This document shows positions 51,272-60,283 of a stretch of DNA of 64,000 nucleotides, one piece after another. The notes under the pieces are model-generated. The model did not search any database and was not told the DNA's origin. It was given only the letters and a program-made list of their open reading frames with translations. The DNA is from DATARH01 sp035534855 (GTDB taxonomy: Bacteria; Pseudomonadota; Alphaproteobacteria; ATCC43930; CGMCC-115725), in NCBI GenBank assembly GCA_035534855.1, contig DATLRD010000014.1:62001-126000 (forward strand). Reading direction: 5' to 3'. The number at the start of each line of letters is the position of its first letter. The first letter of the stretch is position 1. The position numbers were made by a program, and so were the translations under genes.

Positions 51272-51305
51272 TCCGAATTCTGCTCATGTCCGAATTCTTC
51301 TCATG
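51272..51305. repeat. 17-bp tandem repeat at the duplication junction
   Basis: TCCGAATTCTGCTCATG and TCCGAATTCTTCTCATG follow each other directly with one mismatch. They lie between the intact acyl-CoA dehydrogenase gene and its truncated copy, so they may mark the junction of the duplication. Confidence 0.75.
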
Positions 51306-51317
51306 CATTTGCTCGAG

Positions 51318-52505
51318 TCATGACGCCGGGACCTGTCGCAACACGCGCTGGGCGATCGACCAGCGGTGCACCTCGCTCGGCCCGTCATAGATGCGGAACG
51401 GGCGCACCTCGCGAAAGATGCGGGCGACGATCGTGTCGTCGGTGATGCCGAGCCCGCCGAGGATCTGCATCGAGCGGTCGACGATGCGCCAGATCGCCTC
51501 TGAGCAGATCACCTTGGCCATGCTCGATTCGTGGCGGCCGCGCTCGCCCTGGTCGAGCACCCAGGCGGTGTGCCAGATCGCCAGCCGGCTGGTGTGGATG
51601 TCCATCTCGTTGTCGGCCAGCATGAAGCCGACGCCTTCGTGCTCGCCCAGCGGCTTGCCGAAGGCGGTGCGGCGGCGGGCATAATCGGTGGCGATGTCGT
51701 GGCAGCGGCGGGCGGCGCCGAGCCAGCGCATGCAATGCGTCAGCCGCGCCGGGGCGAGCCGCGCCTGGGCATAGCGGAAACCTTCGCCGACGCGGCCGAG
51801 CACGGCGGTTTCCGGCACCCGCACGCCGGAGAGGCTGACGACGCCGTGGCCGCCGGCCATGAACTGGTCGAGTGTGTCGAGCGTGCGTTCGACGCGGATG
51901 CCCGGCGTGTCCATCGGCGCAAGAAACATCGTCGCCCCGGCCGGGCCGAGCGGGTCGCTGTCGTTGCGCGCCATGATGATCGCTACGGTGGCGCCGACCG
52001 CGCCGGTGATCAGCCATTTTTCGCCGTCGATGACGAAATCGCCGTGGTTGCCGCGGCGTGCGGCGGTCAGCAGCATCGACGGGTCCGAGCCGGAGCCGGG
52101 CGCCGGCTCGGTCATCATAAAGCACGAGCGGATGTCGCCGGCGGCGAGCGGATGCAGCCACGCTTCCTTCTGGCGCTCGTCGGCGACCTGTTCCAACAGG
52201 TGCATGTTGGCTTCGTCGGGCGCGAAGCAGTTCATCGCGATCGGCCCCAGCGGCGAATACCCGGCCGCCTCGAACACCACCGCCTTGCCGCGATGGTCGA
52301 GCCCGAGTCCGCCCCATTCGCGGCCGACATGCGGCGAGACGAGGCCGGCGCGGCGCCCGAGCGCCACCAGCTCGCGGCGGAACTCCTCGCTTGGGCCGTG
52401 CGCGCCGAGCCGCTTGTCGCCCTCGCGCGGGATCATCTCGTCGCGCACGAAGCGCTCGGTGCGCTCGCGCAATTCGGCGATGTCGTCGGGGATCGAGAAT
52501 TCCAT
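51318..52505 (-). CDS. Acyl-CoA dehydrogenase
   Basis: This 395-residue FAD enzyme begins the beta-oxidation cycle by alpha,beta-dehydrogenation of an acyl-CoA. The middle domain shows SCFMMTEPAPGSGSDPSML and GEKWLITGAVGA, the FAD-binding part. The C-terminal domain has YARRRTAFGKPLGEHEGVGFM and QILGGLGITDDTIVARIFREVR with RIYDGPSEVHRWSIAQRVLR. It resembles ACAD10/11-type members that act on branched or hydroxylated acyl chains. The adjacent downstream fragment is a partial duplicate. The ATG at 52505 is followed by FSIPDDIAELRERTERFVRDE. Confidence 0.95.
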   Translation of the reverse strand: MEFSIPDDIAELRERTERFVRDEMIPREGDKRLGAHGPSEEFRRELVALGRRAGLVSPHVGREWGGLGLDHRGKAVVFEAAGYSPLGPIAMNCFAPDEANMHLLEQVADERQKEAWLHPLAAGDIRSCFMMTEPAPGSGSDPSMLLTAARRGNHGDFVIDGEKWLITGAVGATVAIIMARNDSDPLGPAGATMFLAPMDTPGIRVERTLDTLDQFMAGGHGVVSLSGVRVPETAVLGRVGEGFRYAQARLAPARLTHCMRWLGAARRCHDIATDYARRRTAFGKPLGEHEGVGFMLADNEMDIHTSRLAIWHTAWVLDQGERGRHESSMAKVICSEAIWRIVDRSMQILGGLGITDDTIVARIFREVRPFRIYDGPSEVHRWSIAQRVLRQVPAS

Positions 52506-52530
52506 GGATAGCTCCCTTTGTCCTCTTATC

Positions 52531-52607
52531 GTCGCCCCCGCGAAGGCGGGGGTCCAGGGGCCCGTGCCGCGTCGCTCGCCCTGGATTCCCGCGTACGCGG
52601 GAATGAC
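52531..52607. repeat. REP-like palindrome (GTCGCCCCCGCGAAGG... family)
   Basis: The unit has two hairpins, CCCCCGC-GAAG-GCGGGGG on the left and TTCCCGCG-TA-CGCGGGAA on the right. GTC...CCAGGG and CCCTGG...GAC ends make the whole 77 bases an imperfect palindrome. Sequences of this kind are dispersed through many alphaproteobacterial genomes. Confidence 0.8.
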
Positions 52608-52619
52608 GAAGAAGATGGG

Positions 52620-53306
52620 CTAATGCGCGAAGCCGGTGCGCGGCGGCTCGTGCGCCTCGCGGTCGGCCAGCACGGTTTCACCGGCGATCATCCGCTGGCC
52701 GAGCGCCACCAGCGGCACGTAAGGCGGCGGGCAGTAGATGTCGACCCGCGAGCCGAAGCGGATGAGGCCGACGCGCTGGCCGGCGGCGACGAGTTGCCCG
52801 GCGTCGATGCTGCTGACGATGCGGCGGGCGACCAGCCCGGCGATCAGCACAAAGGCGATGTCGGGCGCCGCATCTGGCACGATGCGGATCGCCAGCCGCT
52901 CGTTGTGCTCGCTGGCCTTGTCGAGGCTGGCATTGATAAAGCGGCCCTTGGTGTAGCGCGTCGCGGCGATGCGGCCGGCGATCGGGGCGCGCGCGACATG
53001 CACGTCGAACAGGTTGAGGAAGATGCCGATCCGGGTCACCGGCTGTGATCCCATTTCCAGCTCCGGCGGCGGTGGCGCCGGCCCGAGCGCGACGATGATG
53101 CCGTCGGCCGGGCTGATGATCAGCCCGGCGCGGCGCGGCGTTACCCGCCACGGGTCGCGAAAGAAATAGACGATCCACAGGGTCAGGATCAGTCCCAACC
53201 AGCCGCCCGGCCACCACAGAAAGAACAGGATCACGGTCGCCAGCCCACTTGCGGCGACGAATTTCCAGCCGTCCGGATGCAACGGCGCGAGGGTCTGGCG
53301 GATCAT
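52620..53306 (-). CDS. psd: Phosphatidylserine decarboxylase (short form)
   Basis: This 228-residue membrane-linked enzyme converts phosphatidylserine to phosphatidylethanolamine. Two hydrophobic segments occur at about 17-48, then the Psd core: YFFRDPWRVTPRR, ISPADGIIV, IGIFLNLFDVHVARAPIAG and SEHNERLAI. The autocleavage site is Gly185-Ser186 in RFGSRVDIY, where the serine becomes the pyruvoyl group. No cdsA or pssA neighbours are seen here; pssA often adjoins psd in this class and could lie elsewhere. It follows the acyl-CoA dehydrogenase on the same strand, with REP elements on both sides. Confidence 0.93.
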   Translation of the reverse strand: MIRQTLAPLHPDGWKFVAASGLATVILFFLWWPGGWLGLILTLWIVYFFRDPWRVTPRRAGLIISPADGIIVALGPAPPPPELEMGSQPVTRIGIFLNLFDVHVARAPIAGRIAATRYTKGRFINASLDKASEHNERLAIRIVPDAAPDIAFVLIAGLVARRIVSSIDAGQLVAAGQRVGLIRFGSRVDIYCPPPYVPLVALGQRMIAGETVLADREAHEPPRTGFAH

Positions 53307-53337
53307 GGGGTTGTTGGCTCTGGCACGCGCCCCGTGC

Positions 53338-53449
53338 GTCCTTCGCGACGCGCTCGTTCGGGGCGCTCCTCAGGATGAGGGAGGTTGGTGGATGGCATGA
53401 GAGGCTTACCTTATCCTGAGGAAGCTGCGAAGCAGCCGTCTCGAAGGAC
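53338..53449. repeat. REP-like imperfect inverted repeat (GTCCTTCG...CGAAGGAC)
   Basis: GTCCTTCG at 53338-53345 pairs with CGAAGGAC at 53442-53449. Inside, CCTCAGGATGAG pairs with CTTATCCTGAGG, so a long broken hairpin can form. The TCCTGAGG and TCTCGAAGGA modules are typical of dispersed alphaproteobacterial repeats. It occupies most of the gap between psd and the VWA-like gene. Confidence 0.75.
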
Positions 53450-53472
53450 ACACTCTGGCCGCACGCGGTGGG

Positions 53473-55572
53473 CTACCGCCCCTCGCGGCGCCAGGCGGCG
53501 ATCAGCGCGCCGATCGTCAGCAGCAGCGCGGCAATGCCCGGCAGCAGCGGGGTTTCGCTGAACCCGGTTACGACATAATCGCCGTTCTCGCGGAACCCGA
53601 TCCAGCCGTAACCGGCGGCGACGCGGCCGGGGTCGATCCGCCGCACCTCGGGCACCGGTCCGTCGCCGACCCAGAACGTGCCGCCGCCGGTCGCCGTGAC
53701 CACCGGGGCGAGCTTGCCGGCGGTGGTGCGCACATCGGCGAATTCGATCGGGTTGAGCGGCCCGGCCGCTGCGAGCGCGGTGCGGGTGCCGTCGGTGACG
53801 CGATAGAGCCCCATCTGGCTGATGCTGATCGTGCCGATGCTGCGGCCGCCCTGGTCGGGCGTCAGGTGCAGGGTTTGGGTCGTGCCATCGGGTGCGGTCA
53901 CGGTCACCGGGCGGTCGTCCGGTTCGAGCGACTGCCGGATGACATCGAGCCGGTCGCCCTGGACCCGCGCCCGCAGGTCGTTTTCTTCGAGATCGGGCTC
54001 CTTCATCAGCCAATAGGCGAGGCGGCGCAACAGCTCGGCCTGCGGGCCGCCGCCCTCGAAACCGCGCGCCCACAGCCACATCTGGTCCGACAAAAGCTGC
54101 GCCACCCGGCCCTTGCCGACCCGGTCGAGCACCAACAGCGGCTCGCCGCGGTCACCGCGCATCAGCGTGACCCCGTGCTTGACCCGCGCGTCGACCTGGC
54201 GGAACCAGCGGCCCCAACTCGGCTGCTCGCCGGGCTTGCCGGCGCCGGGCAGGTCGTCGGTCACCGGGTCGCGCCGGCCGAGTGCGGTCAACTGCGGCTT
54301 GAAGCCTTCTTCCTGCACGTCTCCGGTCGGCTCGGTCGGCAGAATCTTGCCGAGCGGGGTGCGCGACAGGCTCGCCGGCGTGCCGAAGCTGGGCCCGGCC
54401 GCTTCGAGGAAGGCGCCGCCGTTGCGCACGTAGCGCACGACGTTTTCGAGATAACTCTGCGGGATCACGCCGCGCGCCGAATAGCGGTCGAAGATGATCA
54501 GGTCGAATTCGTTGAGCTTGACGTCAAACAATTCGCGGATCGGAAACGCGATCAGCGACAGCTCCTTGATCGGCGTGCCGTCCTGCTTTTCCGGCGGACG
54601 CAGGATCGTGAAGTGTACCAGATCGACCGACGGGTCGGATTTGAGCAGGTTGCGCCATACCCGCTCGCCAGCATGCGGCTCGCCCGACACCAGCAGCACC
54701 TTGAGCCGGTCGCGCACGCCGTTGACGACGACCGCGGCGCGGTTGTTGGCCAGCGTCAGCTCCTGCGGCCCCGGGTTGACCGCGAGTTCGAGGATGTTGG
54801 GACCGCCGTGGCCGATCGGCACCGACAGGCCGATATCGTGGCCCACCGGAACCGACAGCTCGTGCGGCGGCCCGCCGTCCTTGCGCCAGGTCAGGGTGGC
54901 GATACGGACTTGGCCCTCGGGCGGCGCCGGCACGTCGTCGACCCGGATCGTCAGCGGCGCCTCCTTGCCGACCAGTCCGAAGCTTGGCGCCTGCGAGACG
55001 ACGAGGCGGCGGTCGCCCTCGTCCTTGTGCCCCGACAGCAGCACGTGGAGCGGCGCGCCGATCCGCCGCGCGAGTTGTGCCGGCGTCCCGGTCGGAACGT
55101 CGTGCACCTCGCCGTCGGTGATCATCACGACGCCGGCGAGGCGCTGGCGGGGCACATCCGACATCGCCCGGCTCAGCGCCGTGAACAGCCGCGTGCCGTT
55201 GTCGCCCTGGCCCGGCTCGGACTTGCCGGCGCGCACGATGCGGATGTCGAGGTCCGGCTCGCGCTTGAGCCGGCGCAGCAGTGTCTGCAACGCCGCCTCG
55301 GTCACCTTCGCCCGGTCGCCGATCTGCTGGCTCGGCGATTCATCGACGACGACGATCGCGACATCGCGCAGCGGCGAGCGCTTTTCGACGACCAGCGACG
55401 GATTGGCGAGGATGCCGACGATCAGCGCCAGCGCAGCGATGCGCCAGGCGATCCCGCGGGCGCGCCGCCACGCGCCGAACGCCAGCACCAGCGCCGCCGC
55501 GCCGGCCAGCGCGGCGATCGCCGCCCACGGCAGGAGCGGGGCAAAGGCAACGGTATAGGCGCCCACGCTCAT
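53473..55572 (-). CDS. VWA/glutamine-amidotransferase-like membrane protein of the MoxR cluster
   Basis: This 699-residue inner-membrane protein has N-terminal helices at about 8-55 and one C-terminal helix near 675-693. After them, VAIVVVDESPSQQIGDR (DESPS at 77-81) matches the DxSxS metal-ion site of von Willebrand A domains. A Thr-containing later motif MITDGEVHD is kept. The large middle region includes KVLLVSGEPHAGERVWRNLL, resembling DJ-1/amidotransferase-type folds used by this family. The start overlaps the DUF4159 gene by four bases. It is probably a chaperoned or regulatory partner for the MoxR ATPase. Confidence 0.8.
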   Translation of the reverse strand: MSVGAYTVAFAPLLPWAAIAALAGAAALVLAFGAWRRARGIAWRIAALALIVGILANPSLVVEKRSPLRDVAIVVVDESPSQQIGDRAKVTEAALQTLLRRLKREPDLDIRIVRAGKSEPGQGDNGTRLFTALSRAMSDVPRQRLAGVVMITDGEVHDVPTGTPAQLARRIGAPLHVLLSGHKDEGDRRLVVSQAPSFGLVGKEAPLTIRVDDVPAPPEGQVRIATLTWRKDGGPPHELSVPVGHDIGLSVPIGHGGPNILELAVNPGPQELTLANNRAAVVVNGVRDRLKVLLVSGEPHAGERVWRNLLKSDPSVDLVHFTILRPPEKQDGTPIKELSLIAFPIRELFDVKLNEFDLIIFDRYSARGVIPQSYLENVVRYVRNGGAFLEAAGPSFGTPASLSRTPLGKILPTEPTGDVQEEGFKPQLTALGRRDPVTDDLPGAGKPGEQPSWGRWFRQVDARVKHGVTLMRGDRGEPLLVLDRVGKGRVAQLLSDQMWLWARGFEGGGPQAELLRRLAYWLMKEPDLEENDLRARVQGDRLDVIRQSLEPDDRPVTVTAPDGTTQTLHLTPDQGGRSIGTISISQMGLYRVTDGTRTALAAAGPLNPIEFADVRTTAGKLAPVVTATGGGTFWVGDGPVPEVRRIDPGRVAAGYGWIGFRENGDYVVTGFSETPLLPGIAALLLTIGALIAAWRREGR

Positions 55573-58292
55573 TGCCCCAGCCGCTCGAGGATCGCCGGCA
55601 CGTGCACCTGATCGCTCTTATAGTTACCGGTCAGCACGTACATCACGAGGTTGACGCCAAAGCGCAACGCCATCTCGCGCTGCGCCTCGCCGCCGGGCAC
55701 TACCGGAAACTCGGGCCGGCCCTGCGCGTCGACCGCCCAGGCGCCGGCATAATCGTTGCTGCCGACGATGACCGAGGCGACCCCGTCATTGACATGGTCT
55801 TCCGACGGCTCGACCCAGAGCTGCCCGCCGGCTTCGCGCCCCGGAAAATCGTGCAGCAGGTAAAACGACTTGGTCAGCACATGGTCGGGCGGAATCGGCT
55901 CCAGCGGCGGGATCTTGATGCCGTGCACCAGGCGCAGCAGCTCCTGCCGAGAGGCCGCCCCGGTGCCGAACCGGCCGGGGATCTGCTGGTCGGCGTCGCG
56001 CGTGTCGAACAGGATCGTGCCGCCGGTTTCGAGATAGCGGTTGATCCGCGCGGCTGCCTCCGCCGACGGCGGCGGCTGATCGGGGGTCACCGGCCAGTAC
56101 AGCAGCGGAAAGAATACCAGCTCGTCCTTTTCGATATCGACGCCCATCGGCGTCGCGGCTTCGACTGCGGTGCGCCGGTTCAGCGTGTCGCTGAGGCCGA
56201 CGAGGCCGGCGCGGCTGACCGCATCGACCGAATCGGAGCCGGTCCTGACATAGGCGAGGTGGAATTTCGCGGTCGCCCGGATCGCAAACGCGTCATCGGC
56301 GCGGGCCGCCGCCGGCAGGAGCAGCGCCGCCAGCAGCACCCCGGCCGCGACGTGCGCCGGGCGCCGACGCAACAGGCCGCGCAGCGCATAGGCGATTAAC
56401 AGGTCGATCAGCACCAGGATCGCCGCTGCGGTCAGCAACGGTGCGCGGAAATCGGTCTCCGGGCTGCCGGAAAAGCCCTCGCGCACGGTGTGGTCGGGCA
56501 GCGCGCCGATTGGCTGCAGCGCGGCGATCCCGTTCGCCAGGTTCAGCGCCTGGCGCGTGTCGGGGGTGCCGTAAAATCCCGGCGGGTGCTGCGGCGAGGC
56601 GCTAGCGGCGGCCAGCTCGGTGCCGGTGATCGGCCGTGCCGCTGGCGGCGGCTGCCCGAGACGGCCGAAGCCGTCGAGCGTTTCGAGCGGCGGCATGGCC
56701 TGCGTGCCGGCCTCGGCAACGCCCTGGCTCATCACCATGACGCGCCGCAGCATCTGGACGAACAGGCCGGAGATCGCGAGGTTCGACCACCCGGTATTGG
56801 CGGTGGTGTGGACCAGCACGATCCAGCCCTTGCCCCGTTTTTCGGCGGTGACCAGCGGGGTGCCGTCGACAAGCCGTGCCCAGGTCTTGGCGGCGAGGTC
56901 GAGATCGGGCTCGGCCAGGACCTGGCGCGACACGGTCACGTCGTCGGGGATCGCGAGGCCGAAAAACGGACTGCCGGGGCTGAACGGGGCGAGGTGAGCC
57001 GGCTTTTCCCACGACAGCGCGCCGCCGATCGTGCGTCCGCCGCCGCGCAGCCGCACCGGCAGCAGATGGTCGCGCTGCTCGGCGAGGCGCGGCCCGGCAA
57101 AGCGCAGCAAGAGCCCGCCCCGTTTGATCCAGGTGTCGATGGCGGCTTCCTCGGTGGGCGAATCCGGGCCGGCATCGGAATAGATCAGCACCGCGAGCTT
57201 GCGCTTCAGCAGGTCGGTCGCAGGGCCGCGGCGGATCTCGGTGAACGGCGACAGCGCCTTTTCGAGGTAATAGGTCTCGCTGAGCAGCGGCTGCGCATTG
57301 GGGTTGCTCGGCGCGGCGATGCCGACCGGGCGGCGGCGCCAGTGCTCGTCGGCGAGCAGCACGCCGCCCGCGCTGTTTTCGCCTTCGATCTCGATCCGGG
57401 TCACCCGGTTGCGCAGTTCGCCCGGCATCGCGAGCCGCACCAGAACCTTGTCGGCGCCGGGTTCGATCGTTGCCGGCTGGCGGGCGAGCAGCGCCCCGTC
57501 CTCGGCGCTGGCGCGCACGGTCAGCCCCCGCGGCTGCGGCGCCGGCAGCGTGCGCACCGCAACCACCAGATCCCGGGCGCCGCTCTCGGCGGCGGCGCCC
57601 GCCGGGGTGAGCAGGCGCGGCGCGTCGCCGGGCCCCGCGGCGAGGTAGTGCAGGCCCGCGCCGCTGGCGAGGCGCGCCGCCAGTTTTTCGGCGCCGGCAT
57701 CGGCGACGCCGTCGCTGAGCCAGATCGCGGCGGTGGCGCCGGTCATCGGAAGCCTGGCGAGCCGCGCCAGTGTCGCAGCACGGTCGTCGGGCCACGGCTT
57801 GGGCTGCAGCGCCTCGACCGCGGCGCGCGCATCGGCCGCTCGCAGCGGGGCGAGCGGCGCCGGCGGCTGACCCGAGGCATGCAGCGCGGTCGTCACCAGA
57901 ACGACCGGCCGGTCTTCGCGCCCGGCCTCGGCCAGTATGTCCAGCGCCGCGTCCTGGCGCTGCTGCCAGTCCCGTGCTGCGGCCCAGCCGTCGTCGATCA
58001 CCAGGATCAGGGCGCCGGTGCCGGGCAGTTGCGAGCGCGGGTTCATCAGCGGGTGGGCGAGCGCGACGATGATCAGCGCCGCCACGACGGTGCGCAGCAG
58101 GATCAGCCACCATGGGGTGCGGGCCGGCGTTTCCTCGCGTGGCCGCAGGCCGATCAGCAGCCGGATCGCCGGAAACGGCACGCGACGCGGCGCCGGCGGG
58201 GTGACGCGCAGCAGCCACCACACAATCGGCAGCGCGGCCAGCGCGGTCAGCAGCCACGGCGATGCAAAGGCCAGCGAACCGAGGGCGAGCAT
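55569..58292 (-). CDS. DUF4159-domain protein with BatA-like N-terminus
   Basis: A 907-residue protein anchored by N-terminal helices (residues 5-30 and 60-82, LGSLAFASPWLLTALAALPIVWWLLR being BatA-like). A degenerate VWA-like part follows (ALILVIDDGWAAARDW near 95). There is a further membrane helix pair near 655-690. The C-terminal DUF4159 region (about 690-900) starts FHLAYVRTGSDSVDAVSRAGL, with GTILFDTRDADQ, VLTKSFYLLHDFPGR and YVLTGNYKSDQVH. It lies between the DUF58 gene and the VWA-like gene. The function is unknown; in this gene order it belongs to a MoxR-driven assembly or envelope-stress system. Confidence 0.88.
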   Translation of the reverse strand: MLALGSLAFASPWLLTALAALPIVWWLLRVTPPAPRRVPFPAIRLLIGLRPREETPARTPWWLILLRTVVAALIIVALAHPLMNPRSQLPGTGALILVIDDGWAAARDWQQRQDAALDILAEAGREDRPVVLVTTALHASGQPPAPLAPLRAADARAAVEALQPKPWPDDRAATLARLARLPMTGATAAIWLSDGVADAGAEKLAARLASGAGLHYLAAGPGDAPRLLTPAGAAAESGARDLVVAVRTLPAPQPRGLTVRASAEDGALLARQPATIEPGADKVLVRLAMPGELRNRVTRIEIEGENSAGGVLLADEHWRRRPVGIAAPSNPNAQPLLSETYYLEKALSPFTEIRRGPATDLLKRKLAVLIYSDAGPDSPTEEAAIDTWIKRGGLLLRFAGPRLAEQRDHLLPVRLRGGGRTIGGALSWEKPAHLAPFSPGSPFFGLAIPDDVTVSRQVLAEPDLDLAAKTWARLVDGTPLVTAEKRGKGWIVLVHTTANTGWSNLAISGLFVQMLRRVMVMSQGVAEAGTQAMPPLETLDGFGRLGQPPPAARPITGTELAAASASPQHPPGFYGTPDTRQALNLANGIAALQPIGALPDHTVREGFSGSPETDFRAPLLTAAAILVLIDLLIAYALRGLLRRRPAHVAAGVLLAALLLPAAARADDAFAIRATAKFHLAYVRTGSDSVDAVSRAGLVGLSDTLNRRTAVEAATPMGVDIEKDELVFFPLLYWPVTPDQPPPSAEAAARINRYLETGGTILFDTRDADQQIPGRFGTGAASRQELLRLVHGIKIPPLEPIPPDHVLTKSFYLLHDFPGREAGGQLWVEPSEDHVNDGVASVIVGSNDYAGAWAVDAQGRPEFPVVPGGEAQREMALRFGVNLVMYVLTGNYKSDQVHVPAILERLGQ

Positions 58293-58338
58293 GACTATCG
58301 CCTCGAACCTGTCGCCGCCGGTGATGACGGCTCAAATC

Positions 58339-59229
58339 TCATCGCCGGTGGTCCGCAGACAGCGCCTCGTGCATCGCCAGCAGCGCGAGGTGCGGCGGCC
58401 GGTCGGTGCGATGGGTGCCGAAATGCCAGCCGAGCGCGCGCACCAGCTCGGCGAGGCCGTCGCGGTGACGCCGAAACCGCTCGGCATAGTCGCCGCGCAC
58501 GCCCTCGACCCGGCTGATCACGACGTCGTCGTGCTCCTCGACACCCTCGAAGCGGACGCGCCCGGCAAACGGCAAATCCTCTTCGGCCGGGTCGACGATA
58601 TGCAGCACATAGCCGTTGAGCCCGGCCCCGGCAAACCCGGTGATGGCGGCGTTGACCACGTCGAGCGGTGCCAGGAAATCGCCGATCAGCACGACCTGCC
58701 CGGCGCGCGGTAGCGACTCGAACGTGGGCAATCCGCCGGCCGCGACATGGCCGAGCGATGCGATCAGCCGGGTCAGCGCCAGCCGGCCGCTGACCGGGGC
58801 GAGGCCGCTGCCGAGCAGCGCCAGCCGCTCGCCGCCGCGCACCAGCAGGCTCGCCAGCGCGACGAGGATCAGCTCGGCGCGGTCGCGCTTGCTCGGCCAG
58901 TCGCCGCCGGGAACATAGGGCGCCGAGGTATAGGTCATCGACGCCGAGGCGTCGCGCCACAGCCACACGCTCTGCGCCGCCTCCCACTCGCTCTCGCGCA
59001 CGTAAAGCCGTTGCGATTTGGCGCTCTCGCGCCAGTCGATGCGGGTCGCCGCGTCGCCCGGCTGGTATTGGCGGAACTGCCAGAACGTCTCGCCCTGGCC
59101 GACCCGGCGGCGGCCGTGCACTCCCTGGGCGACGGTGACGGCGACGCGCTCTGCGGCGACCAGCAGCGGCGGCAGCGCCGCGGCAGCCTGCTCGGCCCGG
59201 TCGCGCAGGCTCGCCTGGACCGAAATCAC
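58339..59229 (-). CDS. DUF58-domain protein
   Basis: This 296-residue protein has the DUF58 signature: VHGRRRVGQGETFWQFRQYQPGDAATRIDWRESAKSQRLYVRE, then VWLWRDASASMTY, the VWA-like metal-site strand DASAS. DUF58 proteins are partners of MoxR AAA+ ATPases. The GTG start overlaps the stop of the MoxR gene (GTGA), so the two are coupled. The following DUF4159 gene starts 46 bases later. Confidence 0.92.
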   Translation of the reverse strand: MISVQASLRDRAEQAAAALPPLLVAAERVAVTVAQGVHGRRRVGQGETFWQFRQYQPGDAATRIDWRESAKSQRLYVRESEWEAAQSVWLWRDASASMTYTSAPYVPGGDWPSKRDRAELILVALASLLVRGGERLALLGSGLAPVSGRLALTRLIASLGHVAAGGLPTFESLPRAGQVVLIGDFLAPLDVVNAAITGFAGAGLNGYVLHIVDPAEEDLPFAGRVRFEGVEEHDDVVISRVEGVRGDYAERFRRHRDGLAELVRALGWHFGTHRTDRPPHLALLAMHEALSADHRR

Positions 59230-60230
59230 CGCAGCGGTGCCATCATCTGCTCGATGACCTGGGCGACGCCGATCCCTTCGGCCCGGCCGGCAAAGCTCAC
59301 CGCCATGCGGTGGCGCAGCACCGGTGGGGCCAGCGCCAGCACGTCGTCGACCGACGGGGCATAGCGGCCGTCGAGCAGCGCCCGCGCGCGGCACGCCAGC
59401 ATCAGCGCCTGGCTGGCGCGCGGCCCCGGCCCCCAGGCGACAAAGCGCCGCGCATCCTGCGCGCCGGGTTCGGGGCGGCCGGAACGGACCAGCGCGAGGA
59501 TCGCATCGACCACGCTGTCGCCGACCGGGATGCGGCGCACCAGCTGCTGCGCCGCCATCAGCTCGTCACCGGTCATCGCCGGGCGGGGCGTGGCCTCGTT
59601 GAGCCCGGTGGTCGCGATCAGCATGTGCCGTTCGGCGTCGAGATCGGGGTAATCGACATCGATCTGCAACAGAAACCGGTCGAGCTGCGCCTCGGGCAGC
59701 GGGTAGGTGCCTTCCTGTTCGAGCGGGTTCTGCGTCGCCAGCACGTGAAACGGGCGCGGCAGCGGGTGGTATTGCCCGGCGATCGACACCCGGCCCTCCT
59801 GCATCGCCTGGAGCAGCGCCGATTGGGTGCGCGGGCTGGCGCGGTTGATCTCGTCGGCCATCAAGAGCTGGCAGAACACCGGACCGGGGATAAAGCGGAA
59901 CGAACGGCGCCCGCCCTCGCTTTCCTCGAGCACCTCGGAGCCGATGATGTCGGCGGGCATCAGGTCGGGCGTGCACTGGATACGCTTGTCGTCGAGCCCG
60001 AGGATCGTGCCGAGGCTTTCGACGAGCCGCGTCTTGGCAAGGCCGGGTACCCCGATCAGCAATGCATGGCCGCCGGCCAGCAACGTGATCAAGGCTTGCT
60101 CGATCACCTCGCCCTGGCCGAAAATGACCGCGCCGATCCGCTCGCGCACGAGATGGAGGCGCTCGCCCAGCGCATCGACCTCGGCGACGAAATCCGCCGG
60201 GCCGGCGTTTAACGATAATGTCGACGTCAC
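59226..60230 (-). CDS. MoxR-family AAA+ ATPase
   Basis: This 334-residue cytosolic ATPase probably acts as a chaperone for the VWA-type proteins next to it. The Walker A-like motif is LLIGVPGLAKTRLVESL near residue 60, Walker B is CQLLMADEINRASPRTQSALLQAMQE, and sensor regions are VLATQNPLEQEGTYPLPEAQLDRF and DDVLALAPPVLRHRM. The GTG at 60230 has GAAAGG about nine bases upstream. It heads the leftward four-gene cluster and is divergent from the DUF1285 gene, with a 53-base gap. Confidence 0.93.
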   Translation of the reverse strand: MTSTLSLNAGPADFVAEVDALGERLHLVRERIGAVIFGQGEVIEQALITLLAGGHALLIGVPGLAKTRLVESLGTILGLDDKRIQCTPDLMPADIIGSEVLEESEGGRRSFRFIPGPVFCQLLMADEINRASPRTQSALLQAMQEGRVSIAGQYHPLPRPFHVLATQNPLEQEGTYPLPEAQLDRFLLQIDVDYPDLDAERHMLIATTGLNEATPRPAMTGDELMAAQQLVRRIPVGDSVVDAILALVRSGRPEPGAQDARRFVAWGPGPRASQALMLACRARALLDGRYAPSVDDVLALAPPVLRHRMAVSFAGRAEGIGVAQVIEQMMAPLR

Positions 60231-60283
60231 GTTGTTTAACCTTTCAAGCCGCGGCTCTGACGGCGGGGTCGCCAGGAAGACTG

